Source: Planctomycetota bacterium (GTDB lineage Bacteria; Planctomycetota; UBA1135; UBA2386). From it: a stretch of 53,924 nucleotides of DNA. This document shows positions 17,961 through 26,794 of this stretch, piece by piece. The stretch is taken from positions 1-53,924 of the forward strand of contig JAQCBR010000012.1 of assembly GCA_027621295.1 (NCBI GenBank), given 5' to 3'. Positions within the stretch are counted from its first letter, which is position 1, and each line of letters begins with the position of its first letter. The position numbers and the translations under genes are program-made. The notes under the pieces are model-generated. The model saw nothing but the letters and a program-made list of their open reading frames with translations. It ran no database searches and was not told where the DNA came from.

Positions 17961-17997
17961 TGACGGGCTGTAGGCTGACTTCCGTCACAGCCCGTCA
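17961..17997. terminator. Hairpin with 11-bp perfect stem between convergent genes
   Basis: TGACGGGCTGT (17961-17971) pairs perfectly with ACAGCCCGTCA (17987-17997) around a 15-base loop. The right arm ends on the stop codon of the small membrane protein gene, so the hairpin sits at the 3' end of both converging transcripts. Terminator function is inferred from position and stem quality. Confidence 0.5.
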
Positions 17998-18270
17998 GCG
18001 CGAAGGCAGCGGCCGCTGCCGAAGGGTCGAACAGTGCACGAGCCAGTAGGCGAGGAAGCCGAGAGGCCCGAACACGACCACCATCAGGAGCCAGCCGTAG
18101 GGAGGCAGGAACTCGGTGGCCTTGCCCTCCCGCTCCAGCCTCTTGAGGTCCGCATGCACTCCGAGCGCGAGCAGGACCGCGACGACGACGGTCGCGATCG
18201 CGAAGAGGAAGGCGATCAGACCGCCACCGAGCACGTTGTAGGAATCGACCATGGTCCTGGCGCTGCTCAC
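17995..18270 (-). CDS. Small two-helix membrane protein, unknown function
   Basis: The 91-residue protein has two hydrophobic segments (about residues 14-38 and 58-80) separated by a charged loop DLKRLEREGK. The second segment, GWLLMVVVFGPLGFLAYWL, resembles the helix found in the N-terminal 'PLDc_N' class of small membrane proteins. An internal ATG seven codons in is an equally good start. It lies 54 bp downstream of the WD40/cytochrome gene on the same strand and ends at a strong hairpin, so it may be the last gene of that transcript. Confidence 0.6.
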   Translation of the reverse strand: MSSARTMVDSYNVLGGGLIAFLFAIATVVVAVLLALGVHADLKRLEREGKATEFLPPYGWLLMVVVFGPLGFLAYWLVHCSTLRQRPLPSR

Positions 18271-18324
18271 GCGGGTGCGCGTCCGGAGCAGGAGCTGGTC
18301 TTGTAGCTCGTCGGGAACCGCGCG

Positions 18325-20475
18325 TCACTCGACGACAGCGAGGAGGACGCGTTCGGCGACCACCTTTCGCGACGCGAGGTCGAGCACCGCCAGGCGACCG
18401 CTCCAGTCGACGGCGAACGCGCGGTTCTCGGCATCGGCGACCGGCGGCGCCGCGACGCCGTAGACCCACTCACCGAGGCGCGGCAGGTCCGGCTCGCGAC
18501 CCCCGTCGACCTTCCAGTGCACGACGCGGCCATCCGCACCGCCACTCAGGAGTCGATCCTCGCTGCGCCACGTGAGACAGAGGACCGCGTCTCCGTGGAC
18601 CGTCTGCTTCCACGCCTCACGACCATCCTTCATCGCGTGGGCCCGGACGGTGCGGTCCGCACCTGCCGACGTGAGAAGGCCGGAGTCGGGCCGGAACGCC
18701 AGTGCGGACACCCCACCCTCGTGCCCGGTGAGCACGTGCACCTCACGGCCGTTCGCCGCCTCGCGAACGATGAGCTTGCCGGTGCGATCGCCGCTGGCGA
18801 GCAGTCTCCCGTCCGGGGACAGCGCGATCGACGTCACCCAGTCGTCGTGCGCCCCCTGCCAGAGCGCGCGGCCGTCTGCGACGCGGAAGACCTCGACCCT
18901 GCGGCGCGTCCCTCCGACGGCCACCAGCTCGCCGTGCGCCGAGACTCCGGCCGACAGGACAGCGTCCCGCTGCTCGCCGAAGCGCCCGCGCTCGGCGCCG
19001 GTCCGCACGTCGTAGAGGACGGCGCCACCCTGGCGCCCGGGTGCTCCGCCGGCCGCGAGAAGCATCGTGCCGTCCGCGGCGAAGGTCAGCACTTCGACCG
19101 GCCCGTACGGAAAGGGCAGCACGCCGACCTCCCGAAGGTCCCCGGCGTGGACGAGGAGAACCTGGCCGAAGCCCGGGACCGCGAGCAGCGGTGCGCCGGG
19201 GCTCGCAGCGATCGCGCGCATCGCGCCCGGGCGCTCCGGGTAGGCCTTCGCGACCGGGGGCACTCCGTCCGGCATCACCGCCTGGACCTCACCGGGGCTC
19301 GCGGTGCGCGCCTCGGCCTCGGCTGCCGCGCGCGCCTTCGCAGCCGCCCGCTCCACCGCGAGCGCCTTCGCACGCTCCATGTCCTTGGGCGCCCCCTGCG
19401 CGATCCACTTGCGGATCGCTTCGATCTTCTCGGCCGCGATCCGGGGCTCGTCCGGCGGCATCGTCGGCTTCTCCTTGTGCGAGACGAGGAGGTAGAGCCG
19501 GCTCGCGTCCGGGTTCCCGGGACGGAGGGTCGTGCCGGAGCCTCCGCCCTGGAGGGCCGCCGCGTGCGTGCTGAGGTCCAGACCACCTTCTGCGTCGACC
19601 GCGTCGTGACAGGTGACGCAGAACTCCTCGAAGATCGGGAACAGGTGGTCGTCGTAGGTCAGGAGGTCGGCTTCGTTCTCGGGCTGCACCTTCATCGCAT
19701 CGGGTGCGGGGGCAGGAGCTGGTGCCGCCGCGGGAGCCGGCGCCGCGGCGGGAGCGGCGGGCGCTGCCTCCGCCACCATCGCCTGTGCGGGTGCGGCCGA
19801 CGCCTCTGCCATCCCGGCCTTCGCGGACCCCGGCGCCGCCGTGGCGAGGAGGTCGATCTTCAGACCGGCGACCATCTCCCGCAGCTTGCCGAGCTTCTCG
19901 ATCTCTGCGCCCAGCGCCGCCGCGCGAGCGTCGTGCTCCTTCGCCTTCGCGACGAGGGACGCGGCCTCCTCGGTCTTGGCCTTGGCAGCAGCGTTGCGCG
20001 CCGCGACCTGATCCAGCATCGCCTTGGTGCGGCCCTGCCAGACCTCGGCCGGAAGAGCGCCGATCTTCGCGAGTGCAGCCTCCAGCTGTCCCTGCGGGCT
20101 GGCCGCAGCCTCACCCTGCCCCGCCGGATCGCGGAACTTCATCGACGCGAGCAGCTCACGGAGAGCTCCGAGACGACCAGCCTCGGCCTCGATCGCCTTC
20201 GCAGCTTCGGACTCGGCCTTGGCCTGGGCCTGACTCGCTTCGGCGGACTTCCGGTGGGCAGCAGCCTCGTTGGTGGCCGCCGTCGCGGCGGCGCGCAGCG
20301 CCTCGACGCGAGCGTCCCAAGCGGCCGCACCGGTCTTGGCGAGCTGGCCGAGCAGGCCGTCGAGCTGGGCCGTGGACGGAGCTGGGGCGGCGGCTCCGTC
20401 CTGCGCGCGGACCGCGCCGACGACGAGAAGCGAGCCGAGTGCGGCTGCGCTGCATCGGGACATCCAGGTTCGCAT
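18325..20475 (-). CDS. Exported coiled-coil / planctomycete cytochrome c / WD40 protein
   Basis: The 716-residue protein has a signal peptide ending VRAQD. Two homologous ~78-residue alpha-helical coiled-coil modules follow (about 36-114 and 130-208), then an Ala/Pro linker and a planctomycete-type cytochrome domain with CVTCH (286-290) and a MPPDEP loop offering the Met ligand. The C-terminal half is a WD40 propeller; recognisable blades include DWVTSIALSPDGRLLASGD and GGVSALAFRPDSGLLTSAG. Such cytochrome/WD40 fusions are abundant in planctomycetes but have no assigned function. It begins 11 bp after the DUF1549/DUF1553 gene and is the fourth gene of the operon. Electron-transfer or surface-scaffold roles are inference. 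Confidence 0.88.
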   Translation of the reverse strand: MRTWMSRCSAAALGSLLVVGAVRAQDGAAAPAPSTAQLDGLLGQLAKTGAAAWDARVEALRAAATAATNEAAAHRKSAEASQAQAKAESEAAKAIEAEAGRLGALRELLASMKFRDPAGQGEAAASPQGQLEAALAKIGALPAEVWQGRTKAMLDQVAARNAAAKAKTEEAASLVAKAKEHDARAAALGAEIEKLGKLREMVAGLKIDLLATAAPGSAKAGMAEASAAPAQAMVAEAAPAAPAAAPAPAAAPAPAPAPDAMKVQPENEADLLTYDDHLFPIFEEFCVTCHDAVDAEGGLDLSTHAAALQGGGSGTTLRPGNPDASRLYLLVSHKEKPTMPPDEPRIAAEKIEAIRKWIAQGAPKDMERAKALAVERAAAKARAAAEAEARTASPGEVQAVMPDGVPPVAKAYPERPGAMRAIAASPGAPLLAVPGFGQVLLVHAGDLREVGVLPFPYGPVEVLTFAADGTMLLAAGGAPGRQGGAVLYDVRTGAERGRFGEQRDAVLSAGVSAHGELVAVGGTRRRVEVFRVADGRALWQGAHDDWVTSIALSPDGRLLASGDRTGKLIVREAANGREVHVLTGHEGGVSALAFRPDSGLLTSAGADRTVRAHAMKDGREAWKQTVHGDAVLCLTWRSEDRLLSGGADGRVVHWKVDGGREPDLPRLGEWVYGVAAPPVADAENRAFAVDWSGRLAVLDLASRKVVAERVLLAVVE

Positions 20476-20486
20476 GGGGAGGTCTG

Positions 20487-22901
20487 TCAGTGCTGGAACA
20501 GGAATTCCTTGCTGTTGAGAACGGCCCAGAGCACGTCCTCCCAAGCAGGGCGCGGGTCCTCGCCGCCCTCGGCGACGATCCGCAGGAAGTGGTCGCGCTC
20601 GTCGGCGCGCGGCGCGCGCGCGTAGGCGGCGGTGAAGATCTCGTCGAGGATCGCATCCGGCGCCGTGCCGGCCGTGACCAGCCGCGCGATCCGACCAGAC
20701 TTGTGCCGCACCTTCTCCTCGACGGTGTCGCCGTTGATCAGGTGCAGCACCTGGTTGAGCGTCGGCTCTTCCCGCCGCTCGCACGCGCAGACCGACTCTC
20801 GCTCCGGCCTGCCGAACAGGTCCAGGAAGCGGTTGCCCGCGTTCGCATCGACGATCTGCACCGCGCTCGCACCGAGCGGGACGCCGCGGAACTTGGTCGG
20901 GACCTCGGTCACCGCGCCGATCGCGTCGAGCATCTGCTCGGCCGACAGCCTGCGCGGGACGCAGCTCGCGAAACTCGCTCCGTCCGCCGCTCCCTCGGGG
21001 TAGGCCCCGGCCTGGTACGTGGCCGAGGCGCAGATCTCACGGATCAGCGCGCGGAGGTCGAAGTCGGCGGCGACCAACTTCTCGCCCAGTCGGCGGTGGA
21101 GCTCGGGGTGCGAGGGCGGGTTGCTGACGCGGACGTCGTCCACCGGCTCGACCAGGCCGCGCCCGAAGAACCGCGCCCAGACTCGGTTGGCGAGGTTCTG
21201 GGCGAACCAGGGGTTGTCGCGAGACGTCAGCCAGTCGGCGAGCACCGCGCGCCGATCCGTACCGGCCGGGATCTCCGGCGCATCTCCGCCGAGGAAGCGC
21301 GCCGGAGAGGGTCGACCGGTCCGCGCGTTCGCGACCTCGCCGCGGCCCTGGTCGAACAGGATCGTCTCGCGCGGGTCGTCCCCGGTCTTGCGACCGACCT
21401 GGGTGAAGAAGGCTGCGAAGCCGTAGTAGTCGTCCATCCGCCAGCGTTCGAACGGATGGTTGTGGCACTGGGCGCACTGCAGGCGGATTCCGAAGAAGGT
21501 CTGCGCCGCGTTCTCCGCGAGGACCTTCGGGTCGCGGGACGTCGCCCAGTAGTTCGCCTCCGGAACGCGGTAGGCGCTGCCGCTCGCGGTCAGCATCGCG
21601 TGGACGATCCGGTCGAGGGGCATGCCCTCGGCCAGCGACTCGCGGAGCCAGCGTGTGAACACGTGCACGCCCTTCGTCTCGAGCTGTTGGGCCTCGATGC
21701 GGAGCACCTCGGCCAGCGTCATCGCCCAGACGTCGTTGAAGGCGGGCTTCGCCAGCAGCGCATCGACGAGCCGCGCGCGCTTGTCCGGCGCGGCGTCCGC
21801 GACGAACGCTCGGACCGCGTCGACGTCGGGGAGTTGACCGACGATGTCGAGGTGGACCCGGCGGACGAACGTCTCGTCGTCACACGGCGGCGCCGGCTCG
21901 AGGCGCAGCTTCCGGAGCTTGGCCTGCACCAGCTCATCGATCTCGTTGCGTGCATCCATCACCGGCGCCTGCCACGGCTCGGCGTTCGGCAGCACGATGA
22001 CCTGGGCGACCTCCGCGAGGTGACCGAACCGGGCGAGCACGAACGCTTCGCCGCGGGCTCCGGACACGACCCGGTCCACGTCGACCGCTGCGGTCGTCGG
22101 CGAGCTCGAGGAGAGCAGCGCGAGGTCGGTCACATCCCGGACGCTGCCGTCCGAGTAGGTCGCGGTCACGACGAACCGCGCACGCTGCTCCGGCCCCGCC
22201 AGCACCAGCTCGGCGGGTGCGACGGACAGACCGACCGGTCCCGGCACACCGTCTCCGTCGTCGGCAGCACCCTCGGCGATCCAGGTCCGGAGCTCCGTCC
22301 ACAGCGGGTCACCGCGCTCGAGGACCGTTCCACCCTTGTGTCGCACCTCCCCGGTCGGCTTGCCGAGCATCAGGCTCTGCTCGGGATCCGCACAGTCGAG
22401 GCGGCGACCCCGGAGATCCCGCGTCAGCGAACGGTGGTCGCGGGCCGGATCGAAGCCGAACAGCGTCAGGCCGAAGCCGTTCTTGCCGGCCGCCGCTCCG
22501 TGACAGGCGCCGCCGTTGCAGCCGGCGCGCGTCAGCACCGGCATCACGTCGTTGCGGAAGCTGACCGGTTCGGACACGCCGGCCCCACGCACCGTCACCT
22601 CGACCTGCGCGGTGAGATCGCCGAGCGAGAAGTGGGCGACCGTGGCCCCGTCCTGCAGCGGGTGGAGCCTGCCGGCGCGGTACGCCGCGATGCCCGCGGG
22701 CTCGAACCGGACCTCGACCTCGTCCACCACTTCCGTGGTCAGGCCGTCCCGATCGACGCGCAGCGCGACCACCCGGTGGAAGTCCGCCGCGTCGTCGAGG
22801 CTCACCCGCGTGGGTGCGACCGTCAGCCGGTCCTGGGCGAGGACCGGGAACGCGCCGAAGAGGGCCGCGCACGCGGCGCCCCCGCACCAATTGGGCTTCA
22901 T
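20487..22901 (-). CDS. DUF1549/DUF1553 (PSD1-type) planctomycete surface cytochrome protein
   Basis: The 804-residue exported protein (signal peptide ending VLAQD) contains a bacterial Ig-like region, the haem-like motif GCNGGACHG at 127-135 and the DUF1549 segment with DIVGQLPDVDAV. DUF1553 follows, with CAQCHNHPFERW and ARFFGRGLVEPVDDVRVSNPPSHPEL. The first Cys motif is C-x4-C-H and the second a standard CxxCH. Families of this type are multiplied in planctomycete genomes and normally sit beside DUF1501 genes, as here. The ATG at 22901 overlaps the preceding stop by four bases. Biochemical function is unknown; haem binding is inferred. Confidence 0.92.
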   Translation of the reverse strand: MKPNWCGGAACAALFGAFPVLAQDRLTVAPTRVSLDDAADFHRVVALRVDRDGLTTEVVDEVEVRFEPAGIAAYRAGRLHPLQDGATVAHFSLGDLTAQVEVTVRGAGVSEPVSFRNDVMPVLTRAGCNGGACHGAAAGKNGFGLTLFGFDPARDHRSLTRDLRGRRLDCADPEQSLMLGKPTGEVRHKGGTVLERGDPLWTELRTWIAEGAADDGDGVPGPVGLSVAPAELVLAGPEQRARFVVTATYSDGSVRDVTDLALLSSSSPTTAAVDVDRVVSGARGEAFVLARFGHLAEVAQVIVLPNAEPWQAPVMDARNEIDELVQAKLRKLRLEPAPPCDDETFVRRVHLDIVGQLPDVDAVRAFVADAAPDKRARLVDALLAKPAFNDVWAMTLAEVLRIEAQQLETKGVHVFTRWLRESLAEGMPLDRIVHAMLTASGSAYRVPEANYWATSRDPKVLAENAAQTFFGIRLQCAQCHNHPFERWRMDDYYGFAAFFTQVGRKTGDDPRETILFDQGRGEVANARTGRPSPARFLGGDAPEIPAGTDRRAVLADWLTSRDNPWFAQNLANRVWARFFGRGLVEPVDDVRVSNPPSHPELHRRLGEKLVAADFDLRALIREICASATYQAGAYPEGAADGASFASCVPRRLSAEQMLDAIGAVTEVPTKFRGVPLGASAVQIVDANAGNRFLDLFGRPERESVCACERREEPTLNQVLHLINGDTVEEKVRHKSGRIARLVTAGTAPDAILDEIFTAAYARAPRADERDHFLRIVAEGGEDPRPAWEDVLWAVLNSKEFLFQH

Positions 22902-25210
22902 GGCCTGCCTCCCGACTCGTTCTCGCCGCCGGCACCCTCGAGGAGTTCGGGCGGCAGCGGCTTGTCCACCCGGATCTCCGTCCCGCCGACCGCGTGGTCG
23001 ATCGTGCCGTCGGGCGTGACGATCCGGATCCGCAGGTAGCTGGAGCGATGGCGCCCGACGTGCGCATCCTCCGACGCGCGGAGCGAGATCTTCGCCTCCG
23101 CGGTATCCGCCGCGACCGCGGGCAGCTCGGCGACGACGCCGCGCGGCACGCGACCGAGCTCGAGCTGGACCTCCCCCTCGAAGCCGACGCGCTTCGTGAA
23201 GGTGATGGGCAGCTCCGCAGCCTGCCCCTGATCCATCTGCGCGCTGCCGAGCTTCGCGGTGAGCCACGGCTCCTCGATCCGGAACGGCAGCGCGCTCGTG
23301 CAGATCGTCCGCGTGACGCCGCCGATCGTCGCCGTCGCGGTGAGCACGATCGGCCAGGTGCCGAGCGCAGCGCTCGAGTTGGCGTTGAACGACATGCTGC
23401 CCGTCTCCACGTCGCCGGACAGCGTGACGGTGCCCGCCGACAGACCGGACGGGAGCCAGAGCGCGCGAACGGTCACCGTCTCGCGGAAGCCCTCGCCTCG
23501 CGCGATCCGGACCGGGAAGCTCATCGACCCGCTGCGGACGATCGGCAGCGGAGGCGCGGTGACGTCCAGCGAGAACGGCATCGCTGCGGTGACGACGACC
23601 GGCAGCGCGCGTGCCGCCCGGTTCTCGTACGCCTGGTTGTTCTCGACGCGGAGCAGCGGGAACGGGTGCTGGTGCAGCACCTCCCGCTCGTGGGGCTCGC
23701 GTTCGGCGTGTGCGACGGGGCGGGCGAGCGCGGCCGACAGCGCCGCATCCGTAGCCGCACGGAAGACGACCGGAACGACCGTCGAGCCTTCGGGCAGCGC
23801 GCACGGCTCGACCACGACGCCGGACGGAAGATCCGCGAAGTCGATGCGGATTCCGTGCTTGGGGTCGAGGCCGGACGTCTGGATCACGGTCGCATTGCGC
23901 GCACCCTGCGCGACCGCGACCCCGAGGTCCTCGGAGCGGCGGCCGGGCACCGCCTCCTGCGTCGTCGGCGCGGACGGGAGCTCCCCCACTTCGATGCGGT
24001 AGAAGCGGTCCGCGCCGCCGCGGCGCAGGTGATCGGCCACACAGGCGAGGTACTCCCCGTCCGCGGGCGCGGTGAATCGCACGCGCGCGTCGAGACCGAG
24101 TCCGTCGTCGTTGTTCGACAGCTCCTTGCCCTCCGCGTCCCGGATCAGCAGCACCGGGTCGAGCGCCGACAGGAGGTTCCGAGCCAGGACCCGGATCTCG
24201 ATCCTCTCACCCTTCTTCGCGGCGAAGCGGAACCGATCCTCCTCGCCCGCCTCGGACACGACCCCGTGGAAAGCGCAAGGCGCGCGCGGCGCGGACTCGG
24301 GAGCGGCTCCCTCGACGAACCCCGGGCGCCCGTCGACGACGATCCGCACCGGCGTCGGCACGGACACTCCGTCGATCGCGGGAAACACCTCGTGGATGCC
24401 CACACGTTCGGGCAGCTCGAGGTGCGCGGCCTGCCCCTCTCCCGGCCCGCCGACGAGCGCCGCGTCGACCGCCTCGCCCGGACGCCCGCCGGCCGGCACG
24501 AGCCCGACCGGACGTGGGAAGGAACCGACGTGGAGCCGGTAGACGGCCAGCGACGAGCCGCGGTAGGCGACGTCACGCAGCGCCAGGTAGTGGGTGCCGG
24601 ACTGGCTTGCCGCGAACGACAGCACCGGGTCGGCCCGCCCGATCGACGTATCGTCGCTGCGACCGAGCAGCGCCATGTCCGGACCGAAGGCCTCGAGCTG
24701 GAGGTCGATGTCGTAGTAGCCGAGGCGGATGGAGACAGCCTCGGCGGACAGGACGGCGCCTGCCTCGAGGTCGACCGCGAACCAGTCGACCTCCTCGGGA
24801 AGGACCCGACCGTCGACCGTCGTCCCCACCTCGATCTTCTGTGCCTTGTCCGGCGCCGTGTTGCCGTCGACCCCTCGCACGGAGGGTAGCGGGGCGACGT
24901 GGAAACACCCTGGCCGCGTGATCCCGCGATCGGTGCAGACGACGAACAGGTGCGCGCCGAGCGCGCAGTCCTGCGCCAACCGCAGCTTGACCCGCATCCG
25001 ATCGTCCCGCTCGGCCTCGAGCTCGACGACCTCGATCCCTTCCTGGAACCAGAGCACGGACCGCGCGTCGGAGAGCCCCCGACCGTAGAAGCGGGCCTCG
25101 ATCTCTTCGCCCGGCGCCGCCCCCGCGGGCAGCGCGAGCCGGAGCTCCTGCCCACGCGCCGCGGGCGACATGCCCACGAGCGCGCAGGCGAGCGCGGTGA
25201 ACCACCTCAC
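22898..25210 (-). CDS. Exported PPC-domain (pre-peptidase C-terminal-like) protein
   Basis: The 770-residue protein has a cleavable signal peptide (ARG-QE) and a series of beta-rich domains. Two resemble PPC domains, one around VDGRVLPEEVDWFAVDLEAG and one around HGVVSEAGEEDRFRFAAKKGERIEIRV. Both have the DxD/Y-F pattern typical of planctomycete PPC proteins. The C-terminal third resembles Ig-like strands. It has no catalytic motif. Overlaps of four bases at both ends (with DUF1501 upstream and DUF1549 downstream) make coupled translation likely. It probably acts as an adhesion or structural partner of its neighbours. Confidence 0.85.
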   Translation of the reverse strand: MRWFTALACALVGMSPAARGQELRLALPAGAAPGEEIEARFYGRGLSDARSVLWFQEGIEVVELEAERDDRMRVKLRLAQDCALGAHLFVVCTDRGITRPGCFHVAPLPSVRGVDGNTAPDKAQKIEVGTTVDGRVLPEEVDWFAVDLEAGAVLSAEAVSIRLGYYDIDLQLEAFGPDMALLGRSDDTSIGRADPVLSFAASQSGTHYLALRDVAYRGSSLAVYRLHVGSFPRPVGLVPAGGRPGEAVDAALVGGPGEGQAAHLELPERVGIHEVFPAIDGVSVPTPVRIVVDGRPGFVEGAAPESAPRAPCAFHGVVSEAGEEDRFRFAAKKGERIEIRVLARNLLSALDPVLLIRDAEGKELSNNDDGLGLDARVRFTAPADGEYLACVADHLRRGGADRFYRIEVGELPSAPTTQEAVPGRRSEDLGVAVAQGARNATVIQTSGLDPKHGIRIDFADLPSGVVVEPCALPEGSTVVPVVFRAATDAALSAALARPVAHAEREPHEREVLHQHPFPLLRVENNQAYENRAARALPVVVTAAMPFSLDVTAPPLPIVRSGSMSFPVRIARGEGFRETVTVRALWLPSGLSAGTVTLSGDVETGSMSFNANSSAALGTWPIVLTATATIGGVTRTICTSALPFRIEEPWLTAKLGSAQMDQGQAAELPITFTKRVGFEGEVQLELGRVPRGVVAELPAVAADTAEAKISLRASEDAHVGRHRSSYLRIRIVTPDGTIDHAVGGTEIRVDKPLPPELLEGAGGENESGGRP

Positions 25211-26514
25211 GCCAGCAGCTCCCGCAGCACGCGCCCGTCCCGGACGATATCGATCGGCCGGTCCCCCGGACTCATCAGGCGGCGCGTCGGATCGATGCCG
25301 AGTTGGGAGAACATCGTCGCTGCGAGGTCTGCAGGCCCGACGGCCCCGTCCTCCGGCTCGCTGCCGGTCGGATCCGTGCGGCCGTGGATCAGGCCACGCT
25401 TGAGTCCGCCGCCTGCCGCCACCACGGAGAACGCACGCGGCCAGTGGTCGCGACCCTCGTCGCGGTTGATGCGCGGCGTCCGGCCGAATTCCGTCGACAG
25501 GATGACCATCGTCGTGTCGAGGAGACCGCGGTCGTCGAGATCCGCGACGAGCGCCGCGAACGCCTGGTCGACGGGCGGCATCTGCGAACGGAGTGCCCCG
25601 GCGATGCCGTTGTGGTGGTCCCAGCCGCCGAGCGGGATCGCGACGAAGCGGACGCCCGCCTCGACGAGTCGCCGCGCCAGCAGGAGTCGCTGACCGATCG
25701 CCGCACGACCGTAGCGGTCACGCACCGCGTCCGGTTCCTTCTCGATCCGGAACGCATTCCGCGCGGTCTCCGACTCGATGAGCTTCCAGGCCTGCTCGTA
25801 GAAAGCCTCGGTGGCCTGGATCCCATCGGCCCGACCGGCGAAGCCCGCGTCGAGGTCGGAGAGCATCCGTCGCCGGCGCGCCGCGCGCGCCTCGTCGAGC
25901 GCCGCCGACGGGCCGAGGTCCTTCACCTCGAAGTCCTTCGCGGACGGTTCACCGCCGACGCTGAACGGTCCGTACGCCGACGACAGGTAGCCGGTCCCGA
26001 GGTCGCCGCCCCCGGCCCTCGGGATGCAGACGTAGGGCGGCAGGTCGTTCCGGACTCCCAGCTCGTGGCTGACCACCGCCCCGAAGCTCGGGTAGACGAT
26101 CGCCGGGCTCGGCCGGTAGCCCGTCAGCATGTTGTGAGAGCCCCGCTCGTGCGCAGCCTCGGTGTGGGTCACCGAGCGGACGACCGTGAGCTTGTCCGCG
26201 ATCCCGGCCGTGTGCCGGCAGAGCTCGGAGAACGGCTCGCCCGGGATCTTCGTCGGGATCGCCCGGAATGCGCCCCGCACGTCGATCGGCGCGTCCGGCT
26301 TGGGGTCGAACGTGTCGACGTGGCTCAGCCCCCCGCCGAGGTAGATCTGGATCACGGCCTGGGCGCGGGCCTCGGGCTTGCGCCCCAAGGTCAGCGCGTG
26401 TCCGCCCGGAGTGAGGGCAGCCGCTCCGAGCGCCGCCGACCCCGCTAGGAAGCGCCGACGCGTCGACTGGAGATCGGAGCGATGGAGCGACGAGGGGTCG
26501 ACGCCTCGGGGCAT
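25207..26514 (-). CDS. DUF1501 Tat-exported protein (sulfatase-like fold)
   Basis: The 435-residue protein starts with a twin-arginine signal, STRRRFLAGSAALGAAAL. It shows DUF1501 features: IQIYLGGGLSHVDTFDPKP, ERGSHNMLTGY, LGGWDHH, TEFGRTPRINRDEGRDHWPRAF and GRTDPTG. The fold is related to alkaline phosphatase/sulfatase enzymes and the His/Asp/Glu positions suggest metal binding, but no activity is established. It is the first gene of the four-gene surface operon. A GAGG Shine-Dalgarno lies seven bases before the ATG, immediately after a small hairpin. Confidence 0.93.
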   Translation of the reverse strand: MPRGVDPSSLHRSDLQSTRRRFLAGSAALGAAALTPGGHALTLGRKPEARAQAVIQIYLGGGLSHVDTFDPKPDAPIDVRGAFRAIPTKIPGEPFSELCRHTAGIADKLTVVRSVTHTEAAHERGSHNMLTGYRPSPAIVYPSFGAVVSHELGVRNDLPPYVCIPRAGGGDLGTGYLSSAYGPFSVGGEPSAKDFEVKDLGPSAALDEARAARRRRMLSDLDAGFAGRADGIQATEAFYEQAWKLIESETARNAFRIEKEPDAVRDRYGRAAIGQRLLLARRLVEAGVRFVAIPLGGWDHHNGIAGALRSQMPPVDQAFAALVADLDDRGLLDTTMVILSTEFGRTPRINRDEGRDHWPRAFSVVAAGGGLKRGLIHGRTDPTGSEPEDGAVGPADLAATMFSQLGIDPTRRLMSPGDRPIDIVRDGRVLRELLA

Positions 26515-26526
26515 GGCAGAACCTCA

Positions 26527-26546
26527 CGGGGCGTCGCCGCGCCCCG
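26527..26546. terminator. Small hairpin between the cbb3 operon and the DUF1501 gene
   Basis: CGGGGCG (26527-26533) pairs with CGCCCCG (26540-26546) around a six-base loop, 13 bases before the DUF1501 start on the same strand. It could end the cbb3 transcript or tune DUF1501 translation. No T-run is present, so this is a weak call. Confidence 0.3.
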
Positions 26547-26628
26547 AGCAAGAGGGAGAGAGGTCGAAATCGTAGCCCGCCGGAGCCGGCTGCCTACCTC
26601 CCAACCACTGCCCGCGCCCCCTGGCCGG

Positions 26629-26772
26629 TCAGATCAGCTCGGGCGGATGCAGTAGGGCTACGGCCACGAAGACGAAGAACAGCGTGACGAACGTGGCTAC
26701 ACCCGCGACGACGAACAGCCAGGGGCGATCGCGGAATGCCTGACGGATCTTCGGGAGACGCACTTGGGACAT
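26629..26772 (-). CDS. 47-residue single-helix membrane protein in the ccoH (fixH) position
   Basis: The protein has a basic N-terminus (MSQVRLPKIRQAFRDRP) followed by one long helix from WLFVVAG to VAVALL and a short tail. It follows ccoG by 22 bp on the same strand, the place ccoH/fixH normally takes. FixH is about 150 residues with an N-terminal helix preceded by PW, and the RPWLFVV start here is reminiscent of that anchor, but the periplasmic domain is absent. It may be a minimal FixH, or an unrelated oxidase assembly factor or subunit. Too small for domain-based recognition. Confidence 0.6.
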   Translation of the reverse strand: MSQVRLPKIRQAFRDRPWLFVVAGVATFVTLFFVFVAVALLHPPELI

Positions 26773-26794
26773 GGCTAGGACTCGGTTCCTCGGT

